Shown here: one piece after another, positions 42,243 through 51,049 of the stretch
How positions within the stretch are numbered: the first letter of the stretch is position 1
Layout of the letters: every line of letters starts with the position of its first letter
Assembly (NCBI GenBank): GCA_036172455.1
Contig: JAXKVY010000001.1
Location: forward strand, 310,001 to 374,000
Reading direction: 5' to 3'
From: Candidatus Izemoplasma sp.
GTDB lineage: Bacteria; Bacillota_I; Bacilli_A; Izemoplasmatales; Izemoplasmataceae
Length of the DNA: 64,000 bases
Translations under genes and position numbers: made by a program
The notes under the pieces: generated by a model
Told to the model about the DNA's origin: nothing
Seen by the model: the letters and a program-made list of their open reading frames with translations, nothing else
Database searches by the model: none

Positions 42243-42893
42243 CTATAATCTTTGTTTTGCTATATATCTATGTAGAATAAGCTTTTCACCTTTGAATGAT
42301 CTAGATGTGTCAATGGATTCATCAATTGCTGTGTAAACAATCGGGACATGCAACTCTCTTGCGACAGATGCAATAACTTGTTCACCATTTAAAATATCAT
42401 CTTCCGTTGTTTCTTGCATCAAGTTCGTATTATTGATTAAACCTGTAACTTTAAGCTGACTTTCCGCTTCATACATAGCAATCGTTTTTAATATATCCTC
42501 TTTAGTTTGCGTTTCAGGACGAAATGTATTTACCGTTACTAAGAAATCAATCTCATCCGGATCTTTTATCTTATGTAAAAACTGATGCAAGACACGAACC
42601 CCATTTTCAGTACCACCAAGATCATATATGGCAGTCACATTTGGATGGGTAAAAGGAATCGCCCCTTCACCACTTACAAAGGGTAAATCTGAATTACGCA
42701 TGCCTTTAATCGTTGATTCAACTAAGTGGATATCATTCTCTTTTAATAATGTGTCTAATTCTCGAGATCGGAAGTAGACATTGATGATATCTAAATCGAC
42801 TAAATAATTAATTTTATGTGTCAATGCAAGTTCTACAGATATTTCACTTTTACCACTTCCATAGTGGCCAGCAATAATTGTAATCCGTTTCAT
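42243..42893 (-). CDS. P-loop ATPase at the head of the 2-oxoacid oxidoreductase operon
   Basis: A 216-residue protein with Walker A GHYGSGKSE at residues 9-17, a switch-like LVDLDIINVYFRSRE, and YDLGGTENG in the Walker B/switch II region. It belongs to the MinD/ParA/CobQ-like superfamily of SIMIBI ATPases. Its first place in the vor operon suggests a part in assembling Fe-S clusters or the enzyme complex, but this is inference. The ribosome binding site (AAGTGAG) is weaker than those of its neighbours. Confidence 0.75.
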   Translation of the reverse strand: MKRITIIAGHYGSGKSEISVELALTHKINYLVDLDIINVYFRSRELDTLLKENDIHLVESTIKGMRNSDLPFVSGEGAIPFTHPNVTAIYDLGGTENGVRVLHQFLHKIKDPDEIDFLVTVNTFRPETQTKEDILKTIAMYEAESQLKVTGLINNTNLMQETTEDDILNGEQVIASVARELHVPIVYTAIDESIDTSRSFKGEKLILHRYIAKQRL

Positions 42894-42934
42894 TATTTTT
42901 TGCTCACTTTCTTAGGTGCTTTTATCATTTTAAA

Positions 42935-42948
42935 TGAAAGCGTTTTTA
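42935..42948. promoter_or_regulatory. CcpA cre site in the vor-buk promoter region
   Basis: TGAAAGCGTTTTTA matches 13 of 14 consensus positions (TGWAARCGYTWNCW). It starts about 10 bases downstream of the -10, overlapping the start of the transcript, the classic place for repression by sugar. Confidence 0.65.
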
Positions 42949-42958
42949 CACCATTATT

Positions 42959-42987
42959 ATTATATCATTTTAAAAATCTACTTTCAA
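42959..42987 (-). promoter_or_regulatory. Promoter of the vor-buk operon
   Basis: Minus strand TTGAAA (42982-42987), 17-base spacer, perfect TATAAT (42959-42964). Confidence 0.8.
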
Positions 42988-43036
42988 CAAATCACGCATT
43001 TGAAATGAAAAAAATAATCATTTTACACTCATAGAT

Positions 43037-43060
43037 AAAATGGCTATCTTTAGCCATTTT
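43037..43060. terminator. Terminator after the Pr6Pr gene
   Basis: AAAATGGCTA/TAGCCATTTT, a perfect 10-bp stem with a 4-base loop, about 30 bases past the stop at 43089; T-rich on both sides, slightly better on the plus strand. Confidence 0.7.
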
Positions 43061-43088
43061 ATTTTTACTGATTAGCATTGATAGTGAA

Positions 43089-43664
43089 TTATTTTTGTGA
43101 AAATATTTTCACAATCCCCATTGACAAAATTAAATAGATGATAAATATAGCTATTACAAATAAACTAACTCTGAGTAGTCCAGCATTAATAAAATCAAAA
43201 AACGGGTAAATAGGATTATTTGTTAGCGCGCTGTAATTGAGTGCAAACCCCAAATAATAAATAGGAAAAATCATCCATAACGCAATATGCTCAATCATAA
43301 AGTTTTTATTCTCATATTGAATAAAATACCCAATCGCAAGTAATGGTGTCACATAATGATTCATAATGTTCGATAAGATGTATAATCCTTCTGGTGTATA
43401 CGTCCAACTCAAGAGCGTAATATAGACAACCATTGTGATTGTGATGTTGATATAAATACCACCTTTTAATCGATCAATCCAGTGCCAATTTAAAGCCTTA
43501 CCAAGAAATAATAGTAATACAAAAACATTACTCCAAATTGTGAAGTATTTAAATAAGCTTAAAAAGGATATTATTGGACTCTCACTAAGTAAACTAACAA
43601 TCATATTTGTAAGGAGTCCAATACTACTGGTCAGCACGATTAAATAAGCCATTTTTGTTTTCAT
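43089..43664 (-). CDS. Pr6Pr-family membrane protein
   Basis: A 191-residue membrane protein with six predicted helices. Motifs YFTIWSNVFVLLLFL, NHYVTPLLAIGYF and NPIYPFFDFINAG fit the Pr6Pr/FAR-17a/AIG1-like family, a conserved bacterial family without a known function. The His in MNHYVTP is the conserved one. Single gene between the leuS terminator and its own. Confidence 0.8.
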   Translation of the reverse strand: MKTKMAYLIVLTSSIGLLTNMIVSLLSESPIISFLSLFKYFTIWSNVFVLLLFLGKALNWHWIDRLKGGIYINITITMVVYITLLSWTYTPEGLYILSNIMNHYVTPLLAIGYFIQYENKNFMIEHIALWMIFPIYYLGFALNYSALTNNPIYPFFDFINAGLLRVSLFVIAIFIIYLILSMGIVKIFSQK

Positions 43665-43692
43665 TCATCCACCTCCACTACCTATTATATCA

Positions 43693-43725
43693 CAAAAAAA
43701 AGTGCAAGGATAAATTCCTTGCACT
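43693..43725 (-). terminator. Terminator after leuS
   Basis: AGTGCAAGGA/TCCTTGCACT, 10-bp stem, 5-base loop, then eight T on the minus strand; overlaps the leuS stop codon. Confidence 0.92.
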
Positions 43726-46123
43726 AAACGACAAAATTAACGAGCTTATTGGGTACATATATTGTTTTTTTAATCGCTTTATCTTCTAAATACGGTATTA
43801 TTTTTTCTTGCGTTTTGGCAAGCTCAATTACCGAAGATTTATCTTGATTAAGCTCTATAGCGACATTATCTCGGACTTTACCATTAACCATGATGGCAAT
43901 CTCAATAGTGGATTCAACCAACTTATTTTCGTCATACTCTGGCCACTCAACAAATGTCATATCGTCTTTGTGTCCTAAGTTAGACCATAATTCTTCACAT
44001 AAGTGTGGTGCGAATGGATAAATCAGTTTTAAGAATGCTTCATAATCTGCTTGTTGAATATGTGATACTTTGTTTAACTCATTAGCTAATGTCATTAGTT
44101 TTGCTATCGCTGTATTAAACTTCACAGCTTCAATATCTTCTGATACCCCTTTGATGGTCTGATTCAGTAAGATTTCATAATCTTTATGTGGCTTATTAGA
44201 AACTTTATCTTCTAAGCGAGCTACTTTATCTAAAAAGCGTCGAGCCCCTTTAACCCCACTATCGCTCCATGGCGTTGCTTGTTCATAATCACCAATAAAG
44301 AGAATATATAGACGTAATGTATCTGCGCCATACTCTTCAATAATTTCTAACGGATTGACTATATTGCCTTTTGATTTACTCATCTTATCTCCGTCAGTAC
44401 CCAATATAAGTCCTTGAGCGGTACGTTTTTTATAAGGTTCTTCGGTTGGGACTACACCAATATCATATAAGAATTGATGCCAGAATCGTGAATAAATAAC
44501 ATGGCGTGTAACATGTTCCATACCACCGTTATACCAATCAACTTCTAGCCAATACTTTAGTTTATCAAAATCAGCAAGTTCTTGGTCATTATGTGGGTCA
44601 GTATAGCGTAAGAAATACCAACTACTACCAGCCCATTGTGGCATAGTGTCCGTTTCACGTTTCGCGTCATGACCACATTTCGGACAAGTGGTATTGACAA
44701 ATGATGGAATATTCGCAAGTGGGCTTTCCCCATCTTCACCAGGTTTAAAATCATCTATATCAGGTAATTCAAGTGGTAAGTCTTCTTCTGGGACTGGCAC
44801 CATACCACAATGTTCACAGTGAACAATTGGAATGGGTTCTCCCCAATAACGTTGACGATTAAATGCCCAGTCCTTCATTTTATAGTTGACAGCACGCTTC
44901 CCAATGTCTTGTTCTTCTAAATAGTGAATGATCTTTTGTTTTGCTTCTTTGACATCTAGACCATTCAAGATATCACTGTTTATCAGTATCCCTTCAGCGG
45001 TATCCGTGTAGGCTTCTTTCGTAATATCGCCACCCTGGATAACTTCAACAATGTCACAGTCAAATTTTTGTGCAAATTCATAATCTCTAGTATCATGAGC
45101 CGGAACGGCCATTATAGCGCCAGTACCATACCCAATCATAACATAGTCGGCAACAAAAATAGGCATCTCTTTTTGGGTTAACGGATTCAGCGCAACAAGT
45201 CCATCAAGTTTAACCCCTGTTTTATCTTTCGCCAACTCTACACGTTCAAATTCCGTTTTCAATTTTGCTTGTTCCTGGTATGCTTTAACATCATCCATAT
45301 TATTAATACGGTTGGCTTGATGTTTTAAAATCGGATGCTCTGGGGCAACAACCATAAACGTAGCGCCATATAATGTATCTGGCCGTGTCGTATACACCTC
45401 TAACGACTCACCAACATCTTTTATAGGAAAGGTTACATGAGCCCCTGTCGACTTACCAATCCAGTTCTCTTGTTCAATTCGTATGCGCGGTAAGGTATCT
45501 AGGTCTTTTAATCCTTGTAATAATCTTTCAGCATAGTCTGTTATTTTTAAGAACCATACGTCTTTTTCTTTTTGGACAACAGGTGTATCACATCGATCAC
45601 ATTTACCACCTTGTGAATCCTCATTTGATAACACGACTTTACAACTCGGACAATAATTAACATATGTTGTATCACGGAAGGCCAAACCTTTTTTAAATAG
45701 CTGAATAAAAATCCATTGGGTCCATTTATAATACGAAGGATCTGTTGTATCAACTTGCCGATCAAAATCAAAGCTGAATCCAGCTTTTTTAAGTTGATTT
45801 AAAAAGGTTTTAATATTTTTATCTGTTACCTCGCGAGGGTGCGTATTGGTTTTAATCGCATAGTTTTCTGTCGGTAAGCCAAAAGCATCAAAGCCGATTG
45901 GGAATAAGACATTATATCCTTCCATTCGACGTTTACGAGCAACAATCTCTAAACTTGAGTAAGCTCTAATATGACCAACGTGCATTCCAATCCCTGATGG
46001 GTATGGAAATTCCACTAACGCATAATATTTTTCTTTATCAGAAAAATCTTCTGCCTTAAACCGTTTGTTGTCATACCAGTGTTTTTGCCATTTGGCTTCT
46101 ATTTCTTTGTGATTATACTGCAT
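43724..46123 (-). CDS. leuS: Leucyl-tRNA synthetase
   Basis: Charges tRNA-Leu. The 799-residue class I synthetase has the HIGH form PYPSGIGMHVGHIRAY, a zinc-like insert (CPSCKVVLSNEDSQGGKC), the editing domain (TTRPDTLYGATFMVVAPEHP and YGTGAIMAVPAHDTRD), WYNGGMEHVTRHVIYSRFW, and KMSKSKGNIVNP. AAGGAGATG precedes the ATG. Controlled by the T-box leader upstream. Confidence 0.98.
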   Translation of the reverse strand: MQYNHKEIEAKWQKHWYDNKRFKAEDFSDKEKYYALVEFPYPSGIGMHVGHIRAYSSLEIVARKRRMEGYNVLFPIGFDAFGLPTENYAIKTNTHPREVTDKNIKTFLNQLKKAGFSFDFDRQVDTTDPSYYKWTQWIFIQLFKKGLAFRDTTYVNYCPSCKVVLSNEDSQGGKCDRCDTPVVQKEKDVWFLKITDYAERLLQGLKDLDTLPRIRIEQENWIGKSTGAHVTFPIKDVGESLEVYTTRPDTLYGATFMVVAPEHPILKHQANRINNMDDVKAYQEQAKLKTEFERVELAKDKTGVKLDGLVALNPLTQKEMPIFVADYVMIGYGTGAIMAVPAHDTRDYEFAQKFDCDIVEVIQGGDITKEAYTDTAEGILINSDILNGLDVKEAKQKIIHYLEEQDIGKRAVNYKMKDWAFNRQRYWGEPIPIVHCEHCGMVPVPEEDLPLELPDIDDFKPGEDGESPLANIPSFVNTTCPKCGHDAKRETDTMPQWAGSSWYFLRYTDPHNDQELADFDKLKYWLEVDWYNGGMEHVTRHVIYSRFWHQFLYDIGVVPTEEPYKKRTAQGLILGTDGDKMSKSKGNIVNPLEIIEEYGADTLRLYILFIGDYEQATPWSDSGVKGARRFLDKVARLEDKVSNKPHKDYEILLNQTIKGVSEDIEAVKFNTAIAKLMTLANELNKVSHIQQADYEAFLKLIYPFAPHLCEELWSNLGHKDDMTFVEWPEYDENKLVESTIEIAIMVNGKVRDNVAIELNQDKSSVIELAKTQEKIIPYLEDKAIKKTIYVPNKLVNFVV

Positions 46124-46144
46124 ATGATCATCTCCTTAATATAT

Positions 46145-46172
46145 AAAAAAATCGTCCTTTAAAAAAGGACGA
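46145..46172 (-). terminator. T-box attenuator of leuS
   Basis: TCGTCCTTT/AAAGGACGA stem followed by seven T on the minus strand, between the T-box sequence and leuS. Its 5' arm adjoins the T-box, which pairs instead in the antiterminator when uncharged tRNA binds. Confidence 0.9.
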
Positions 46173-46365
46173 AATAATTTCCGCGGTACCACCTTTGTTC
46201 TAGTTGCCTAGCACTTAACTCTTTAACGCAGAGATACGGTATTAACTCACGGGTTGCGCTAATACTGCTCCTTAGACTAATTCGACACACTGTCATCCTA
46301 ATTCTCAGCACCATTAGGTCTCTTAAATGCAGCTATGTTTACTCTTTCTAGTTCTTCACATCTAA
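46145..46365 (-). promoter_or_regulatory. T-box riboswitch (leucine)
   Basis: The minus strand carries the hallmark AAGGTGGTACCGCGGAAA with the attenuator just after, and upstream a Stem I region with AGAAAGAGTAA, GGTGCTGAGAATTAGGATG and GTGTCGAATTAGTCT. The likely specifier is TTA (46278-46280) after GAA, a leucine codon. Together with the attenuator it fills almost the whole 304-base gap between leuS and the next gene. Confidence 0.93.
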
Positions 46366-46369
46366 TACA

Positions 46370-46398
46370 AGCATATCATACAAGAAATCGTTAATCAA
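46370..46398 (-). promoter_or_regulatory. Candidate promoter of the leuS T-box transcript
   Basis: Minus strand TTGATT (46393-46398), 17-base spacer, TATGCT (46370-46375). An overlapping TATGAT is an alternative -10. Confidence 0.5.
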
Positions 46399-46427
46399 GT
46401 ATTATTGCTTGGTGATAAATGGTTATA

Positions 46428-46742
46428 TTAAAACGCTGTTAATAAACTCATTGCCCAACCTAAAGCGGCAAGTATAATGTTTAACCCAACCAATCCAAGG
46501 ACACCATAAATAACGCCTAGCCAGTATTCAGATTTATCCTTCTGATAACGGAAAATCCCCATAATAAGCAAGCCTAATAATAAAGCACCACCAACAAATA
46601 CGGTAATCATCGCTCCCGTCATACCCATCCATGGATTGTTTATTGACATAACAGCTACGATTGCGCCAATTAATATACTGAAAATAACCGTTAAAATAGC
46701 TACTGCGACAACCGTTAATATCCCTTTAATCATCTGATTCAT
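46428..46742 (-). CDS. Small membrane protein of unknown function
   Basis: A 104-residue protein with three hydrophobic helices (about residues 6-30, 41-64 and 76-102), Gly-rich and short-looped, and one basic loop (RYQKDKSEYW). No family recognised. AAGGAGG precedes the ATG and a promoter lies upstream. Not followed by an evident terminator before the leuS promoter region. Confidence 0.65.
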   Translation of the reverse strand: MNQMIKGILTVVAVAILTVIFSILIGAIVAVMSINNPWMGMTGAMITVFVGGALLLGLLIMGIFRYQKDKSEYWLGVIYGVLGLVGLNIILAALGWAMSLLTAF

Positions 46743-46773
46743 ATATGTGCCTCCTTAGGAATCTCATATCTTT

Positions 46774-46802
46774 ATTATAAGGCCAAGTCTCAAAAAAAGC
46801 AA
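46774..46802 (-). promoter_or_regulatory. Promoter of the small membrane protein gene
   Basis: Minus strand TTGCTT (46797-46802), 17-base spacer, perfect TATAAT (46774-46779). Confidence 0.5.
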
Positions 46803-46820
46803 AATCTAAATTAAAACAGA

Positions 46821-46860
46821 TAAAAACCTCTTTAATCAGATACTATTCTGAATAAAGAGG
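46821..46860 (-). terminator. Terminator after the DUF1189-like gene
   Basis: A 13-base imperfect stem (CCTCTTTAATCAG / CTGAATAAAGAGG) with TTTTT following on the minus strand. Confidence 0.8.
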
Positions 46861-46911
46861 CAGTCTTTTAAAATGTTTTTTAATTGTATAATATGTTACA
46901 ATAAGAAGGTC

Positions 46912-47757
46912 TTATTCATCGTTTTCATCATTATTTTGTGTCTTTTGATTCGTGTGTAGACGACGAAATAGCTCTCGACTCAACGCATTATTCTGTCTAA
47001 ACGCAATCAAAATTAAAATTACAATTAAGAAGAAACTTAGACTAAAGAGACTATCGAAGATTAAGATTAAATATAAAGCTGTTCCTGCGTAAGCAGTCAT
47101 AACAAATAGATCACGGTATTTAATCGGCTTAAAGCGCATATTCATAAACCAACTACTGATCAGCACAAAAATCATAAATAATATAAAATTAGAGATAATT
47201 TCCATTATAATCATAATTGGTGCGAAAATCGGCTTTTGTGACAATAAAAAAGTATTAATACCATTCACTAATTCAGTATAAAATTGATCAGGATCTGTCT
47301 CTTGTAAAGCAAAATCAAGATTATGCAAACTCTCTGGTAAATCACTTATTTTTAAAGTCACAGCATTTACTAAGGTCCCATTAAACACAAGGGCTACATT
47401 ATCTTTATGAAAAATAATATTGTACCCTTCTGCGTACATATCTGGATTAATACTGCCGTAAGAATCAATGTGATAACGAATAAACCCATCAACATACACT
47501 TCTTCTCTTAACGCAGAATCACAAGTTACTGTCGCATCTACCACAGCGCACTTGTCGCCTATCACAGTCATTTCATTCTTAATATATTCTTGTGTATTAG
47601 GTCGAATTCCATTAAATGTGACCATTTCGATGGTTGTTCTGGTACTGAGTAAGGCCGCAAAAAATAAGACATATAAAATAACAAGGATTACTTTATCTTT
47701 TCGAAATTCAACAATTCTTGTTGGATTGACTAAACTGTCACGAAAACGTTCATACAT
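46912..47757 (-). CDS. DUF1189-like membrane protein
   Basis: A 281-residue membrane protein: an N-terminal cytoplasmic stretch (YERFRDSLVNPTRIVEFRKDK), one helix at about 26-43, a ~120-residue extracytoplasmic region with a Cys pair (GDKCAVVDATVTC), and three to four helices from about 180. This layout fits DUF1189 proteins of Bacillota, function unknown. The ATG at 47757 has AAGGTGA upstream; the frame is open further but extends into the divergent promoter region. A TATAAT is present upstream, without a good -35. Confidence 0.65.
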   Translation of the reverse strand: MYERFRDSLVNPTRIVEFRKDKVILVILYVLFFAALLSTRTTIEMVTFNGIRPNTQEYIKNEMTVIGDKCAVVDATVTCDSALREEVYVDGFIRYHIDSYGSINPDMYAEGYNIIFHKDNVALVFNGTLVNAVTLKISDLPESLHNLDFALQETDPDQFYTELVNGINTFLLSQKPIFAPIMIIMEIISNFILFMIFVLISSWFMNMRFKPIKYRDLFVMTAYAGTALYLILIFDSLFSLSFFLIVILILIAFRQNNALSRELFRRLHTNQKTQNNDENDE

Positions 47758-47828
47758 AGTATCACCTTTTGCTATTATAACATAAATTTTTAAAAAGATG
47801 TGGTAAAATAAAGAATAGGTGAAAAAAA

Positions 47829-48794
47829 ATGATAAAAAATTTAATGACAAAAGAAAAACGATATAATACCTTAAGTGCCTATTTAAAAGCTAAATACGGT
47901 AAAAAGGTTTTTAAGGTTGCCTTAGATGGCGGATTTACTTGCCCAAATAAAGATGGGTCTAAAGGTACTAAAGGCTGTATTTATTGCACACCACTTGGCA
48001 GTGGTGACTTCGCTGGTAATAAAGATAATACCATCACAAAACAATTTTCAAACATAAAAGCTAGAATGTCTCAAAAATGGTCTGATGCCTACACGATTGC
48101 GTATTTTCAAGCAAATACAAACACCTATAAACCCGTACAAGAATTGGATGCCTTATATAACGAAGCCCTTATGGCGGACGATTCAATTGTAGGGTTAAAT
48201 ATTGGAACGCGTTGTGATGCATTAACAGACGAGGTATATACGTTACTTGAATCATATAATCAAAAAACTGATTTAACTGTTGAACTCGGTCTTCAATCGA
48301 TTCATGATAAAACCAGTAAATTTATCAACAGATTGCATTCACTTGAATGCTTTGAAACCGCGGTCAAAGAACTTAGAAAGCGCAATATTGAGGTAGTCGT
48401 TCATATTATTAATGGCTTTCATATTGAATCAAAAGCGGATATGATTGAGACTGTTAAATACTTGAACCAATTTGATATACAAGGTGTTAAAATTCATCTC
48501 TTACATGTGATGAAACACACACAATTAGGTCACTTATATGAGAAAGACCCGTTTTCAATCTTATCCCTTAATGAATATGTAGATATCGTATGTGATCAAC
48601 TAGAATGGCTTAGAGATGATATCATTATCCATAGACTCACTGGGGATGCACCTAAAGCGTTATTAATTGAACCGAAATGGAGTCTTAAAAAATTTGTTGT
48701 AATGAATGAAATCGATAAAGAAATGCGACGGCGTGACACGTATCAAGGTGCAAAATATCATAAAAATACCAAAAGAGAACCCATTCTAAATTAA
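47829..48794 (+). CDS. TIGR01212-family radical SAM protein (YtqA-like)
   Basis: A 321-residue radical SAM enzyme. The iron-sulphur site is Cys38-x11-Cys50-x2-Cys53 (FTCPNKDGSKGTKGCIYC), the wider spacing typical of the TIGR01212 family related to Elp3. LNIGTRCDALTDEV, VELGLQSIHDKTSKFINR and VHIINGFHIESKADM follow the family pattern. The reaction is not established for the family. AGGTGA stands before the ATG. Its last 4 bases overlap the end of the convergent citXG gene. Confidence 0.88.
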   Translation: MIKNLMTKEKRYNTLSAYLKAKYGKKVFKVALDGGFTCPNKDGSKGTKGCIYCTPLGSGDFAGNKDNTITKQFSNIKARMSQKWSDAYTIAYFQANTNTYKPVQELDALYNEALMADDSIVGLNIGTRCDALTDEVYTLLESYNQKTDLTVELGLQSIHDKTSKFINRLHSLECFETAVKELRKRNIEVVVHIINGFHIESKADMIETVKYLNQFDIQGVKIHLLHVMKHTQLGHLYEKDPFSILSLNEYVDIVCDQLEWLRDDIIIHRLTGDAPKALLIEPKWSLKKFVVMNEIDKEMRRRDTYQGAKYHKNTKREPILN

Positions 48795-48812
48795 ATGTGT
48801 TCTCTTTTTAAA
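48772..48812. terminator. Hairpin at the overlapping convergent gene ends
   Basis: AAAAGAGAACCCA .. GTGTTCTCTTTTT forms a stem spanning both stop codons and flanked by A and T runs; likely terminates in both directions. Confidence 0.6.
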
Positions 48813-50029
48813 TAGGGTTTGAACGTTTCAAATAAGCGAGATATAACCCATAAATCAGCACTACCACCCGGTGAGATACCTGCTTTTTTGTAGGTGTTAC
48901 TCAACGCATTATACCGTGCATGGTTATGGGGATATCCTCCCTGTTCAATCAATGCCTTGATCTCTTTTTTGACACGCTTTAATGTTTCATAAGAGGTTTT
49001 ATGAATGATTGTCGTATCATCTATGTTAGCCATAAAATATAATAATCTATCATAGTCAGTATTAAACGGTGGTTGATTTAAAACAACATCAAATCCATCT
49101 AACGCAATGCCTCTTACGCCTTTGGTCTGATAATCAATATAACTTCTATCCCCAGCTGTTTGGGGAAGTTTTAAATTGTTATAATAATCCCCCACAATAC
49201 TGTTTGCTAAAGTTGTTAAGTTGTTATGAAAATGCGCGATGGAATGTCCTGAAACAATTGCTTGTTTTAGCACCGGCAAGAAGATACCTAAGAGAAATAT
49301 TAACCCTTTATGGGTATTGATGCCTTCGGTAGCCTCAAACATTGCTTTTTCAGCGTTCAATCCAATCGCTTTCAGTTTTTTTGAATCGTCTTCTTCTAAA
49401 TACGCTTTTATAAAAGGTTTTAACGCACGAATACTTGCAAGAAATGTGTCAGAATTCATATCCTTATGACACCCTGCATCCTTGTTACTTACCAGTCCAA
49501 AACAAGGGTAAAGGTTAACTTCTTCAATCATTGATTCAATGGTGATATGTGTCATGTACGCAGTTAAGGCGTTATGCATGATCGATGTCATTATGGAACG
49601 AACGTCTTCAACCGAATGAGCTTGGGATCTTACACAATGATGCGCTAAATCATCACAGATGATACATTGTCGCGGGCGCTTTCGTGTGAGCGGATGTTGA
49701 TGGTAGACATCAATGTCTATAAGCCGGCCTAAAGCACTATCGTCTTCTAACGCAACCATATGGTCTTTTACCAGTTTAGGATCTCTTTTTACTATATATA
49801 AGAAGTAATTCCCATCGACACTTTCATGATAACTATGACGTATTATGTGCGAGTTAAACTGAGTCTGTAATTGAATGTGATAGTACGTTATAATCCATTG
49901 AAACGCTTTAGGGTTTTTATCGGGACCTACCATGTTTAATTTTAGTACAACACATGTCTTATTAGGAAACGCAGTCATCACTCTTTGAATGTGATGACTG
50001 CGTGCTTCTCGTGCGGATAAAATATCCAT
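48791..50029 (-). CDS. citXG: CitX-CitG fusion: prosthetic-group maturation of citrate/citramalate lyase
   Basis: Makes and attaches the phosphoribosyl-dephospho-CoA group of the acyl carrier subunit. In the 412-residue product the N-terminal ~150 residues are CitX (transferase), with LGRLIDIDVY and RQCIICDDLAHHCVRSQAHS; the rest is CitG (triphosphoribosyl-dephospho-CoA synthase), with EEVNLYPCFGLVSNKDAG, CHKDM, GINTHKGLIFLLG and SPGGSADLW. The start ATG overlaps the citC stop (TAATG); an upstream ATG at 50044 would lie in citC. Fused CitXG proteins are known. Last gene of the glutamate-degradation operon. Confidence 0.92.
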   Translation of the reverse strand: MDILSAREARSHHIQRVMTAFPNKTCVVLKLNMVGPDKNPKAFQWIITYYHIQLQTQFNSHIIRHSYHESVDGNYFLYIVKRDPKLVKDHMVALEDDSALGRLIDIDVYHQHPLTRKRPRQCIICDDLAHHCVRSQAHSVEDVRSIMTSIMHNALTAYMTHITIESMIEEVNLYPCFGLVSNKDAGCHKDMNSDTFLASIRALKPFIKAYLEEDDSKKLKAIGLNAEKAMFEATEGINTHKGLIFLLGIFLPVLKQAIVSGHSIAHFHNNLTTLANSIVGDYYNNLKLPQTAGDRSYIDYQTKGVRGIALDGFDVVLNQPPFNTDYDRLLYFMANIDDTTIIHKTSYETLKRVKKEIKALIEQGGYPHNHARYNALSNTYKKAGISPGGSADLWVISRLFETFKPYLKREHI

Positions 50030-51048
50030 TAATGACGACTCCATTCACTATTTTGAATGGCATTGATGACTTTTTGTCCTTGATCACTCTTTAAGTATTC
50101 AAAAGTAACATCAGGTACATAAGGTTTCACTTTATCCAATTTGTTTGCGCGAATCAATTTACGTACAAAAGATGCACTAATTGGGTGATTAAACAGTTCT
50201 TTCCGCTTTATAATTTTTATATGATTTCCTAGGTGATCTTTGAGAACAGTATTATATTTTTTCGTGTTATAACTATAGGGTTCTTCACCTAAATATCGGC
50301 ATGTAATATTAAAAATCGGGACAAAGTATTCTTTATAGACTAAGACATCAATTAGCGTTTGTTCATCTTTAATTAATTGGTCTTCTTTTAAAAAGTATTT
50401 AGGGAATGTGATTTTTGAAACCAAGTAGTCTAATGTGGGTAATACCGTCACATTATCCATGTGTTTTGTTGCTTTTTTAATGAGTGAAAATCGATCTTCA
50501 AATGGAAATTTACTCACATCTTCACTCACGACAAAGACCAAAACATGGTCGTGCTCATCTGCGGCTGTTTCGACAAGATGTAAATGACCTAATGTCATCG
50601 GATTAGCGTTCATAATAATAGCAGCATGTTCTTCATCTGATACATTATAATCATGCTTTAAGTTAGTTAATACGTGATCAATAGTATCCCCACCTTCAAG
50701 CAGGGTTGTATTCATCGTTTTTACGAGTGTTTTCATATGCAGTGTTTCAAAAATCTTTTGATTATCATTTGGGGTATAGACAAAATAATGATGCACGTTT
50801 TTTGCATCAAGGACTTTCACCAAATGATGAAATAATTTGGTCATAATTTGGTTGTCTTGATAGTTTGGATCAACTAAGAAGCATTTCATCACATTGTTCG
50901 CTAAAGACGCTGTCCCAATGATTGTTTCTTGATCGTAAGCCAAAACTGAGTATGTGACGTCATTATCACATGTCATATTAAATTGTTTTAAAAATGCGTT
51001 ACGATCTGTTCTTTCAGAATCAAGTAATACTTCTTTAATTTCAATCAT
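50029..51048 (-). CDS. citC: [Citrate (pro-3S)-lyase] ligase (acetylating), CitC
   Basis: Activates the lyase by acetylating the thiol of its prosthetic group with acetate and ATP. The 339-residue product has an N-terminal GNAT-like region (SLANNVMKCFLVDPNYQDN) and a C-terminal nucleotidyltransferase domain with IIMNANPMTLGHLHLVE and FVVSEDVSKFPFEDRFSL, ending ISASFVRKLI. The ATG lies one base after the citF stop, with AAGAAGGGA upstream. Confidence 0.94.
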   Translation of the reverse strand: MIEIKEVLLDSERTDRNAFLKQFNMTCDNDVTYSVLAYDQETIIGTASLANNVMKCFLVDPNYQDNQIMTKLFHHLVKVLDAKNVHHYFVYTPNDNQKIFETLHMKTLVKTMNTTLLEGGDTIDHVLTNLKHDYNVSDEEHAAIIMNANPMTLGHLHLVETAADEHDHVLVFVVSEDVSKFPFEDRFSLIKKATKHMDNVTVLPTLDYLVSKITFPKYFLKEDQLIKDEQTLIDVLVYKEYFVPIFNITCRYLGEEPYSYNTKKYNTVLKDHLGNHIKIIKRKELFNHPISASFVRKLIRANKLDKVKPYVPDVTFEYLKSDQGQKVINAIQNSEWSRH

Positions 51049-51049
51049 G

